Positions 1 to 10,700 of a stretch of 64,000 nt of DNA are shown piece by piece. The notes beneath the pieces were generated by a model. It was not told the origin of the DNA. It ran no database searches and was given only the letters and a program-made list of their open reading frames with translations. The stretch is from Sycon ciliatum. Lineage: Eukaryota > Porifera > Calcarea > Leucosolenida > Sycettidae. Numbering within the stretch: the stretch's first letter is position 1; each line of letters opens with the position of its first letter. Location: positions 17,901,476-17,965,475 of the forward strand of contig NC_088646.1 of NCBI RefSeq assembly GCF_964019385.1, given 5' to 3'. The translations under genes were made by a program, and so were the position numbers.

Positions 1-1
1 T

Positions 2-862
2 GAATGGAAGGTGGATGCCACCACAGGACTGCTGTCCGTGGACGATCTGCGTGCTCTGCTGTCGGCCAAGACGAAAGTCGTGTGCTTCACACACGCGTCC
101 AATGTAGTGGCAGCCACCAACAATGTGGGCTTGATCGCCAAGCTGGTTCATGAAGCAGGGGCATTGGTTTGTGTGGATGGTGTGGCATACACCCCTCATT
201 CACCATTGAAGTTCAAAGAATGGGATGTAGACTTCTACGGGTTTAGCCTGTACAAAGTGTTTGGACCGCACTTGGGAGTTTTGTACTGCAAGAAAGGCAT
301 GGAAAAGCATTTCAGAAATCAGAACCACTTCTTCCTGGAGGGCATAATGCCAGCAATGCTGAACCCTGGTGGCGGGCTGTACACCAGTGTTGCCTCAACA
401 GCGGGTGTTGTGGATTATATTGAGACTGTGTATAAGCATCATTACCAGCCCGACAAACAATCAGCTTCCAGTGAAGACGATTCTCTGCACATAAGGTACT
501 GCAAAGTTTTTGGCTTGTTCGAGAAACACGAGGAAATGCTCAGCACTCGACTGATCGACTTCCTCAAGTCCATGAAGGGGGTGCGTGTTTTTGGCCCAGC
601 GGTGGGCGATCACAAGGTCAGAATGCCGACGATTGCGTTTGCCGCTGACGGCGTATCATCTCAGGATATGGTGCGCAAGGTGGCCGAGTCCAAAATTGCC
701 ATAGCGGTCAGTGAGCACTTCTACTCATGCCACCTGGCTGAGTCACTAGGCATCGATGCCAAGGACGGTGCAGCACGGGTGTCTATGGTTCACTACAACA
801 CGCTGGAGGAAGTGGATCGACTGTGTACTGCACTCAAACCAATTCTCTCCGCCGCTGAATAG
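2..862 (+). CDS. PLP-dependent class-V aminotransferase / cysteine desulfurase-like protein, 3' terminal exon (5' partial)
   Basis: The frame is open from base 2 to the TAG at 860-862, giving about 286 C-terminal residues; no splice acceptor is visible, so the exon begins upstream of the window. Seen: a CVDGVAYTPH segment whose Asp would contact the PLP pyridine nitrogen, and GFSLYKVFGPHLG, whose Lys (codon 254-256) fits the Schiff-base lysine of fold-type I enzymes. A block of His and Asn follows (NQNHFF), then a C-terminal small domain. Known family: aminotransferase class V, which includes cysteine desulfurases and selenocysteine lyases; the closest impression is the VC1184-type cysteine desulfurase-like group. 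I see no clear desulfurase active-site Cys loop, so substrate is unknown. The GTG at 11 is internal, not a start. No AATAAA lies close downstream. Confidence 0.8.
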   Translation, partial: EWKVDATTGLLSVDDLRALLSAKTKVVCFTHASNVVAATNNVGLIAKLVHEAGALVCVDGVAYTPHSPLKFKEWDVDFYGFSLYKVFGPHLGVLYCKKGMEKHFRNQNHFFLEGIMPAMLNPGGGLYTSVASTAGVVDYIETVYKHHYQPDKQSASSEDDSLHIRYCKVFGLFEKHEEMLSTRLIDFLKSMKGVRVFGPAVGDHKVRMPTIAFAADGVSSQDMVRKVAESKIAIAVSEHFYSCHLAESLGIDAKDGAARVSMVHYNTLEEVDRLCTALKPILSAAE

Positions 863-1399
863 GAACTGAATAGGCGACGAGGAGACAATAACTTTATTAC
901 AGCTTCATGTTGTTGTTGTCGTTGTTGACTTTTGTTGTACTTCACCAATTTGAATTGCACACGCATGATTGCCTTCTCACCGTCCCATAGGTCCGGTTCT
1001 CACAGAAAGATGAAGGTCACTCAGCTTTGGTATTAGTTCACACCGTTGGAACACTCAGATCTTTTCTTCTTCTTTTTCGTCTTCTCTCCCATTGTTTTCA
1101 CATCTCACCTTTATACTTCCCACTATCCTCCAGACGTATACCGGTAAGTTAGTTTGTTTCCCCACATACGTGTAGCTTCTGTTGTGAGACAATTTTCCCT
1201 GATGATAGTCTCAAGAAAATCGATTAGGAACCTTGTTCTTTGCATAATGTCCGCTTCGCTGATACTAGTTATCTCTGTAATGTAATGAATAGGAACTTTT
1301 TTTGAGCATTGGAAGCATTGAAGCAACTCACCGTGCATGGATTTTTTAAGAGGAATTAGAGAAAAAACATCAAGAGATCAGCGGATCTATTTCACACAT

Positions 1400-1530
1400 T
1401 CACGACGAACAATGCCAAACGACTGCAAAGACAACACATTCTCCTTCTGAACACAAAGATCAGGGTCTAACTTACGTTTGTACAAAGCTTCCAACACGGC
1501 AACTTCAACACAAGCAAGATGTAACAAAGA
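1400..1530 (-). pseudogene. Relic resembling C-terminal tail of a retroelement GIY-YIG nuclease
   Basis: On the minus strand the frame reads VLEAL then PDLCVQKENVLSLQSF. The same pattern (VLEAV, PDLC, QK, V.AL.LF) recurs at 2740-2860. From memory of the family, GIY-YIG nuclease tails in Penelope-like and related animal retroelements have this kind of 'LEA.xI...P.LC.QK..V..L.LF' ending. There is no full domain. Identification is inference. Confidence 0.3.
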
Positions 1531-2735
1531 CCTACCACGTGACGTGACAAAGCAAAGGATATAATTATCATCAGAATACCACTCACGACGCTAGCACTGC
1601 CCGACAAGTGATGCTTGATTGCTGATGTTCGGTTTCTCTGACCTGACGACTTGGAGGTTCTCATCTCCGATCCTGTCGCTCTCCAGTCTCCTCCATTGCG
1701 TCCGATTGACTTGGCCTACATCGGCGTGCTGCTCTGCGTCCAGTTTGCCCTGTTTCCGTGGTCTACCTCATTTCTTCACATTAACCGTTGTTGTCACTTC
1801 CAGTATTGGTCCTTGTGACTCATCATCAGTGCGTCTCCTCAATTGCAACGAGGTAGAGCACGGAACTTCGGAAGCAGGACAAACTGGACGCAGAGCAGCA
1901 CACAGTGACTTCCTTTCTTTCGAGTTGTAGTCTCTTAGTTTATTTCCATCATTCCCTGTAGTATTTTAACGAAAACGTTCAATACGTACGACAAATGTCC
2001 TAATTGGCTGATGATGCTTCTTGCGTAGATGCATGCGTGGACAATACCTTTTTGTAAAATTTCTGCCTCCGTCCTACTTTCAAATTATTATGATATTGGC
2101 TTTATTTCACTGACGTTGTCATGATATGAGGTAAGAACCCCATCACCGGGCCAAAATAGACCAGGGGTAATGAGAGTTTGAGGAAAGAAAAGAAGAAGAA
2201 AAATTAGATAGATGGCCAATGCAATGAGGACCGAAGTGGATTGTAAAAACAAAAGCAAAAAATAATAAAAGCCGAAGCAGAAACTGAGAGACGGACACAG
2301 ATACACGGAAATACAGGTATGGAGGAGGCCAGGACATATTCGGATAATATTATTATGTCTCCTTTATTCAATCTTTTCGAAGGTGATAAGCCAGTCCCAC
2401 CGGGAAGATAATTCCATGGTATATATTTTTTAATAGCTATAAAGAGAACAAATTCTGCTGTCATCGCCACACTACAACAAAGTCATGAAGGTTTACCAAA
2501 ATCGATTCAAGTTCTTGTCACAATCATCAGTGGAAAGCCGTGACTGAAGAATAACCATGCCAAATCAATAATTTATATACATTCAATAATGTGTTACGAG
2601 AACAAAACAAAGTGCTAAAAATAGAATGAGGGAAGGTGAGACAATAGAAGTAAAGTGAGAGCTAAGTGCAACAGGGGTGAGGAACTAATTGCAACGCTAG
2701 AACTGTGTAGTGAGACAAACAATCATGCTGTGCAC

Positions 2736-3143
2736 CTACGAAAACAATCTTAACGCAACTACATGTTTCTTCTGCTTACAAAGATCAGGCTTATGCAAAC
2801 GAATACAAACAGCCTCAAGTACTTTCAACTGACTAGCGTACCGTGCACGACAAAGAACAGAAAAACTAAAATCATCATACACCTGCAGACACTTAGGGTG
2901 AGACAACAGATGAAGAAAAACGGCAGACTTCTTACGATCACAATCACCATCCGATTCCTCGTCTCCACCAACCGCAACCTCGTCCCCCGTCTCATCTTCC
3001 AACTCGTCCTCAGTGTCGTCCTCCATGTCATTCTCCTCATCACCACCGATCGGTCCCAGGCTCGCTTCACGTTGCTGAACCTCTGTTCGTTGACTCCTCC
3101 TTTGATCTTGATGGTAATTTGTTACCATTGTTGTTGTTGTCAT
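2736..3143 (-). pseudogene. Relic ORF with GIY-YIG-like tail and acidic stretch
   Basis: A 135-residue minus frame. Its C-terminal half reads VLCRARYASQLKVLEAV followed by PDLCKQKKHVVALRLF, the same pattern as the relic near 1.45 kb. The N-terminal half is an Asp/Glu-rich run (DEENDMEDDTEDELEDE) with no family match. The two copies suggest two 3' ends of one retroelement family; the acidic part may be unrelated flank. Confidence 0.3.
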
Positions 3144-4476
3144 TGTTGTTGTTCCTGTTGTTGCTAAATCTTCTGTTCCCAGTGTCTTCTCTTTATAGCT
3201 ATTATAAAATTGTTGTCTCCGCGTCGATTATTTATATATTTTTTCGCTTTCTTTTCGCCCTCCCACCATGGAATTATAAAAGCTAAAAAACAAAAGGACA
3301 AGAAACAGGGGAAGGAAGAGGAAGAAATGAAAGTACCTCAATCTGAACTCCAATATAAAAACAATAATAACGAATTTTCAGCAACAGGCATTCTACAAGT
3401 GATCAGGACGTTGAGATCGGTCAAAGCTCGAAACTTTGTAGAGCGGAATGATGTTGTTATGGGGATTATTCTGACATTGGGCAAGACTGGACAGTACATT
3501 GTACGGTGAAGTAGATACAGGTAGTGAAGAGAAGACCAGGGAGTAGTGGTCGCACTCCTTTCTTAGGACTACAGCACATTGTCTACAGACAGTTTTTCCC
3601 ACACTTGTATGCAGTGCACCACTGGGCGGCGATAGCAGATGGTGATACATGTGCAGTGCTTCTGCATTCGGATTGTCATGACGCCGGAACACTTCAACCC
3701 AGCGGCTTCCTGCCATAAATAATAATTGAGAAACTCGGAGTGTTGCAATAATATATCTCCCAGCTTCGGGTCAGCTCCCGTCGACGCCTTCTGTTCCTTC
3801 TGCTCACGCTAACTGGTTGTACCACGTAAGACTTAGACGATTACACCCGGCGTTGTAAAGAGCAGTAAACAACATACCATTGGCATTGGGGTTTGCATGC
3901 ACAACAGAAAAGAAAACGTACACGCTGTCATCCAAGTGCATATTCCCGCCAGGCATCATGACTCCGACAGGTCACAACAAAGCCCCACCACCACGACCAC
4001 GACCACGACCACCACGGCACCGGTCCAGCAATACTACTAGTAATAATAATGTGCTGAAGTGAAGAGATAGTGTTCCAACTAAATGCACTGCAGCAATCAG
4101 TAAAGAACCTACATTACGAAAGGTACGAAGACTGTAAACTAAAACAACTACCGGTAACTTACTTCAAGAACATGAGAACAACGGAAGATATAGAAAACGA
4201 GCACGGCAGGACAGTGCGTAGATTACTAAACTATTCATGCTCGGATATGGTACGATGCACATAGAGAGTGTGCTCAGGTTACACACTCAGACATGAATGG
4301 TGACAACATGTGAATGCATAAGGCCGGGGCATAGAAAGGTCAAACACTGACCTGGATTGGACATCCGTAACAGTGGTCAGCTACGGCTAGGCTATCATAC
4401 AATGCATGTAACAGCCATGAATGAGTCTCAGTCGACCTACCAAGCATGACCAGCACTAATCCACTGGACTACAACT

Positions 4477-4529
4477 ATCAAAACCAGGGAGTAGTAAAAT
4501 ACTGTATTTTACTACTCCCTGATCAAAAC
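4477..4529. mobile_element. Minimal hAT-like insertion: 37-bp palindrome with 8-bp target duplication
   Basis: Two 17-bp arms (CAGGGAGTAGTAAAATA at 4485-4501 and its exact complement at 4505-4521) are separated by 3 bp. The palindrome is flanked on both sides by ATCAAAAC (4477-4484 and 4522-4529). An 8-bp duplication and termini starting CAGGG are hallmarks of hAT transposons. The element therefore consists of little more than its two inverted termini. A second copy lies at 5725-5760. Confidence 0.75.
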
Positions 4530-5724
4530 AAAAGAAAGACCGGAATATTCTAGAACAAATCTAACAGATAGAGATACATGTACATGATTGTACACTCTGT
4601 TATGTGTCTTGCGTGGAACTTACTCGGCCGGTCACATGACTGTTATGGCAGCATCTGTTCGTTTGTTTGTTTGTTTTGTAATACGGATTCTCCAGAGGTA
4701 AATGGATACCTATCATGGGAGTCTCACCAAACCAATAAAATAATGAAAATAAAATTATGTATGGAGTGCAAAAAACTCAATCTACTCCTATCTACATTTC
4801 ATTTTTTTACTAGCAAACACAGCCCTAGCCCTGCTAATAATCAGGGAAAGAGGACACCTGAAGTGACACTGGACAACAAGACAAAGCATCCTTCCGGCTT
4901 TGGACGTGCTCACTATTAGTATTACTGTGATCGCATTGCCCTCCTCAGGCTCCTGTCTGGAGAGTCGGTCTGAAGCAACGGTTGCACGCAAGCGCCACAA
5001 CTTCTTCTCCGAGGAGGAGGGCCAGGACGGTTCCTGTCGTTCCAGACACGGTTTCTTCACAATCTCCAGCCTTTCCTCCTCCTCATGCTAACCTGAAGCC
5101 GGAGTGAAGGGCACAAACAAGCCATAAGGCCCTCCCTGCCATGCACTAACTATTTTGGAACGAGGTTACATGTACATGTGTATTATCTAACTTGCATTAT
5201 GCTTGTCACGGTACTGGGTATATTGGGTAGTTTTCTGGTTTGTGTGCGGAGAGAATTGGTGTGGTATAATAACTCAGCACCACTGAGGACTAAAAGGAGA
5301 ATAGAAGCAAATGAAATGCTGGGTTCTTATTGCGAGCTTCATTCTTATTCATAGCTTGTGGAGCTATTTAGGGGCCTCGGCTCTAGAGCCCCTTTCCTAT
5401 AATCAAAAGTATTATACATGTAACCCCGGTATAATTATACTCTTGCTGACTTCGATCTTTTTTTTATAGGGTTCTGCCAGCAGTTGACAAAGGAAAATCG
5501 TACAGATAAAAGAGTACGGGAGGCAAAAACCGTACACCCTTCTGAAATGCGTAGCTTTTAGTAGTACACCGTACATTTTATGCAGAGTTTAGAGAAGTAA
5601 AATTACGATTGAGCGAGGCCCTTGGCGGGAACGTCACTGATTGGTCGTCTCCTGGACAAAGAGACAGACCTAGTTCACAACAATGATACAATGACAATGA
5701 TTTGAATATGTTCACAGTCTGTAC
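4530..5724. other. Intergenic stretch, nothing recognised
   Basis: Sequence between the two small palindromes. No exon, RNA gene or coding relic seen. The two palindromes could in theory be ends of one 1.28-kb element, but the first has its own 8-bp duplication, which argues for two separate insertions. Confidence 0.5.
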
Positions 5725-5760
5725 CAGGGAGTAGTAAAATATGTATTTTACTACTCCCTG
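5725..5760. mobile_element. Second copy of the minimal hAT-like palindrome
   Basis: Arms CAGGGAGTAGTAAAATA (5725-5741) and its exact complement (5744-5760) with a 2-bp centre. The arms are identical to those of the copy at 4485. The flanks (GTCTGTAC / CCTGCACG) do not form a clean 8-bp duplication. Confidence 0.6.
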
Positions 5761-7715
5761 CCTGCACGGCTGTTAGCTGCACTTGGATCGGGGCAACTTA
5801 GTTTTCTGCACGTGAACCATGAAAAATCAATGCATGCTCATGCATCTTCATGCATAACCAGTCAGCTGGCCTGCTCGCCCACGCATTTGACAGGTAACAA
5901 TTCCATCAAATTTGAGATATCGCTTCGTTCTAAGTCTCAAAACAGTTCTAAAGTCACCAAACCACGCTGGTAATCGATGGCTATTCAATGTTAACATCTT
6001 CAAGAAGACTTCAGCCGTTTCCCGAGAGTTTGGGCATCGTTGCCGTTATTTTTCACGGTGTTCTTCTTCCTCCTGTCTGGAGGCTGCAATTGCATCCTGG
6101 AATTATTTGAAAGGTATTTCGTGCGGGCTGTGGGGGGTTCCAACAGGCATAAACTGACATCGCTATAGGATAACTGGTAACTTTCACCCTTCAAGGAGGT
6201 AGAGCAATGAGAATTTTTTTGTGGCGGTCGTCCAATTTTTGTGGCGGTCGTGGCTGTATTTGTGCACTTCCAAGGCTTTCATTCTGCCTGATACTACTCT
6301 CTACTGTATGGGAATCGTTGTTTAGGCACATGTAGCTGTCTTATTTGGTAGATCTGCTGTTTTCAATCACCTGGGACACTTTGTCTAGCCTATTTGTCTT
6401 TCGTTCGTGCCATCTATCAGTTTTGTGGGGTGCCTTGACCTGTATTTGTGAAGTTCTCGAGTAAAGACCCTAATTCTTGACTGGAGTCACGTCTTGAATT
6501 GAATTTGCTGGGTGAGCCCTCGTTCACGCAGTTGTACTTATCGTAATAGTCAATATCTGCTTGCTGGACGGACTAGCGGCTAGAATAGGGATGACCAAAT
6601 GGTCCAAGTGTGTACTAGTACACGAGTATTGTTTCCATCATCGTGAAATGAGCGTTGTGGAATTGCAGTCGTCTGCCTTTGGCACTGAGGACATGAGGAG
6701 AGTTGATTGTTACTTCTGCTCAGCAATGAAGCGATCATCAGCTCTCTTTGTTCTAATTATTGAGAGGACATACCGGCATCGCAATCAAGTAAAGATTAGG
6801 CAAACCTCGCCAACCTCCAAAGAGAGTCGAAGATATTTTCTCCAAATGCAAAGACGATCTTTGTGAGTTTGTGACTTGCATTTGCGTGCACACATGAGCA
6901 AGTCACGGACCACGGCACGTGCGCGGTTACCATGCCATCTCGAACCGACGCCATCTTTCTAAGTTGCCGCTTCTTGACAGCCGTGCCTGGTCTAGTCTGT
7001 ACAGAGAAGACCAGCTGTACCGTACCATGATTATTTATGACAGTACTACAAAGGAGTACAATCAGTCATGTAGATCTACATGACATGTAGTTGATTCTAC
7101 TATGATCTAAACCTGGCGTACAGCCTACATAGTCTGTAGACCATGGTAGACTATCTACTAGTAGTAGTAGTACTAGCACTGAGTCTGTCGATCTACACTA
7201 CTCCGTAGTACTCGCACCATAGCAGGAGGAGACCAGCGCGACCGCTGAACTTTTTTGCCCTTCTGAAGTTCTGTTGCATGCACTGTTACATAGTCATTGG
7301 TACTTGCTAGTTAGTTACTGAGTCTGTCCGTTAGTGGTTAGTTGGTGTTAGAATAAAGGAGTCGTCCAGACTACCATGCCGTGACTGCATGGCTTGCGTC
7401 TACACTGTACCCAGGTACCATTATCTGATTATCTACGGACTCAGCACAGTATGCTGCTGCTTAGCCGAGAGATTTATTTTTGAACCAACTACATTTCTAC
7501 GGAGTTCATGACTGCACTGACTGAATGACATGCATGCATGGTTCGTTGAAAACATTATCGTTTCCCAGTGCATCGCATTGGTTTGCGGTGAAAGACAAGA
7601 GGTTTTGCTTCGTTTGAAGCAAGGAAATCATAGCGCGCTGTTCGGAATTGTTCATAACTAAAACTCTGCTCTCAGAGGCCAAGGCTGGTGTCCCCCACCG
7701 CCATAGCAGCGCGCA
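5761..7715. other. Intergenic / upstream region of the formin gene
   Basis: No coding exon supported. It contains a short direct repeat TTTTTGTGGCGGTCGT at about 6213-6250 and a 16-bp palindrome CATGTAGATCTACATG at 7067-7082 that recurs at 39067 and 48623. No TATA box is obvious immediately upstream of the formin ATG, so the promoter is not located. Confidence 0.45.
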
Positions 7716-10700
7716 ATGTCGCTGTTTGGCTGCTTTGGCCGCAAGAGCCGGCGAGACCGCGAGCAAGACGACGATCCGCCGTTCGTGAAGACCGTGATCC
7801 GGGAAAGCAAGCGTGTTAGGGACAAACATGGCCACGACACTGCGGCGCTGCCACCGCCGATGCCTGAGGATCCCGAGGAGCTCAACCGTCTGTTTTCGGC
7901 GCTTATGGTAAGGTACCGGTGCGATTCGTCCATTTGTGCTCTAGTGGTATGCGTGGGCATGCTGGTTTGTCCACTGAACCGGCACGAAAATTGAAATGTG
8001 TGATGTTGTTTGCGTGCGGGTAGACCCTACATAAAAAAAGGTGATCTCGAAGGCTAATCTCCCTAGTCGAGGAGAGACAAAACCATCGCACCTGGAGAAC
8101 ACGCTCCCTTGTCTGATGGCCAGGGCTGAGCTCTGATGTTACCACATTGTTGTGTGCTAGTATACACAGAGTTATGTCGTGCTTCGGTTGCCCCAGACTA
8201 GCTTTGCTGTGGAGTATGAGTATAGTAGGGTAGTAAGTATCACTGGTTAGCTTGAGTCAGTTGAGAGAGAAAAATTGCCGTGGTTGGCGGTGCGTTTAGA
8301 GTTGTGGCAGAATGCAGTACGCTACTTCCTGTGCTGTGGACATGCAGCGGGTATTGCAGGCACTCGCTTCAGGTGGTATCATCTCCGCTCGCCTCCTCTG
8401 GCTTGTTGTTAGATTCAGGTGTAGTAACACAGAGTCAGACGGCCAGTCACTCGAGTAGCGTGCAAAATGCGAGTCACGTAGTACCGACTCTACTGCCGAA
8501 ACCGCTCATAACATTGTGGCCAGAGGAAGCAATGGAAGGGACTTGGCTTGCATTGTAGAACAGCTTCAGCCTTGGGCTTCCAGTTCCACTACCTGTGCTG
8601 GTGCTAGGGAGAGTTTGAATGAGTGCCATTCGAAGTGCATGACTGTACTGACTGTCCATCCGGAAAAAAAAGATCACCGTGGAATTAATTGTTGTTTTGT
8701 ACGGTGTATGTATGTGCCGCTGTGTGGATGTGTATTGCATACAAAAGGCAAAGAACATCCGTGTTTTGTGTCACTACCTGCCTGTACTAGATAGCTGTAT
8801 AAACAGTCAATGTGTTTTGTTGTTGATCTTGAGCAAAGAGTAATCAGCAGGCTTGGCTCCTGCTGGTGTGACACAAGACCTGATGCTCCTGCAGTGGAGT
8901 TCAGTTGGGAGGTAAATGGAGATAGCTGGCCAGTTGTTCCGAGGTACTTAGGTGACAACATCATTATTTTACTGTCATTTGTGCCCACTATACACCCCCC
9001 CCCCCCTCCATGTACACTAGGTGTTACCAACACACAGGGTGGCATAAACTGGGGTACGATCTAAGTGGTTCCTGTCCATCTACCCATTGTACCCACCTTG
9101 CAGCAACCTGTAGTAGCACAACATAACATTGCCAACACAATTTACAGAATTCCTTGTTTGGGGGGGGGGGGGGGGGGGAAGCCACAAACTGGTCAAACAC
9201 AATTGCACCTTGCAAAGCATATGCCGCTGCCGCTGTGTCCTCACTACGATGACGGATAGCATGTTACTTCATGTGTGTGACCCAGGCATTGTGTTCGTAT
9301 AAAAACAATAAAAAATGTATATCCTGTGATGACACCTCCCGCACGGACACATGCACACACCACACACACACACATGCACACACCACACACGCACACACGC
9401 ACACAACACACACACACACACCACACACACACACTTCACTTGGCCAGTACCCTAGTGTAGACATTGCACTGTGTATTTTTTGCTAGCCTTCCTATCGGTA
9501 GACTGACGCTGCGCCATATTGCAAAGAAGGATATTTTCACTGCGGCATTTCCTTTTGTCATTCGTTTGTCGCTTATCATAAGGTGACATATCACGTGCCA
9601 CACCCACAACCATGAAGCCGATGCTATGTTGTAAACTTACAAGAGATATTCAGCACATCTGCCTGACACCCTGCTTCCCTATCTAGACACATCAAGACAG
9701 TAACATGTGCTGGAAATTCGACTTGCCAGAAGTGCATTGATTTCGCCAAGCCAGGACTTGCCACTTTCGCAGCCAAATGAGATTTTCAGTCACCTAAAAA
9801 TTCCCAGTTCGGCATTGTTCATGTGCCAGTGAATGTGGAAGACCAAAACTCTTGTCTGGAATGGCAGTCGACAAGGATCAGGTGAAAAGCCATCAAAGTG
9901 AGCCGAGTCTGGTCCCACATTCAGGGAATAAATGGACAGCAGATTATCTGCATCCACACAAGTATGTTGGATTTCTGAAAAAGGAAAGAGTAAACCTAAA
10001 ATGCACTGCCGCGATTGAGAGCTTTTCTCTTTTTAAGCTCATGCAGTGTTCAGATTAGTTAGTCTATATGTGGCGTATCCTAGAAAGCTGTGCCCAATAT
10101 CCTAATGCTTTGCTGAAACACCTTTCCGGGTGTGTTAGAAAACAGCCAGGCTATTTCTACTATGGGCACAAACTGACTATCTGATCTCGTGTAACTTTTA
10201 TTACCTCATGTCGGTCAGAACTTGTCAACAAACTACGCTCCGTGCCAGTCAGGTCCGCACCTACTACCATGCAGGCTTCATGCAGGCGTGGCCACTCACA
10301 TGACCAACCAGGTCCGCACCTGAAACCCTCTGTCCTTGTAGAATATTTGGCTGCTGGAGTTCTGGCATTTGTTCTCACTTTCCTAGCATCAGGGTGGTGG
10401 CATTCCTAATTGTGCTCGGCGTATCACTCAATATCAATTTCCAAAAGTCGAATGTTGGCCAGTTGAAATCAAAATGTTGCTTCATACAAGCTCTCCTATT
10501 AAAATGAGGTCTCCTTAGACGTTTTCTTTCAAAAACAATTAAGCGCTTGATATGTGTTCTTTTGCTGACTACCAGGATGATCTTGACTTTTCTGAGTCCC
10601 GAAAAGCGGACATGATGAAAATGCCCAATGACAAGAAATGGCAGCTATATTGCTCGAGCCTGAAGAAGGTAGGCACAGTGATTGTCAAATATGTGTGTGG

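Larger units (their letters stand above)
863..4476. other. Intergenic stretch with little recognisable content
   Basis: AT-rich sequence with no convincing exon. Two short minus-strand segments resemble the tail of retroelement GIY-YIG nucleases (separate entries). An acidic-rich minus frame at 2900-3100 and purine-rich tracts at 2170-2290 and 3280-3340 are compositional only. Around 3728 a GAAACTCGGAGT string matches the 3' half of the hammerhead-like motifs described elsewhere, but the CTGATGA half is missing. Confidence 0.5.

Noticed and set aside
1190..1225. CTGATGATAGTCTCAAGAAAA as a hammerhead
   Set aside because: The segment between the two core motifs does not fold into stem II.
2500..2545. 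Hammerhead-like string on the minus strand (CTGATGATTGTGACAAGAAC)
   Set aside because: GAAC replaces GAAA at the core and no stem I or III pairing is visible.
4485..5760. The two small palindromes as ends of a single 1.28-kb transposon
   Set aside because: The left palindrome has its own perfect 8-bp duplication, so it is a complete insertion by itself.
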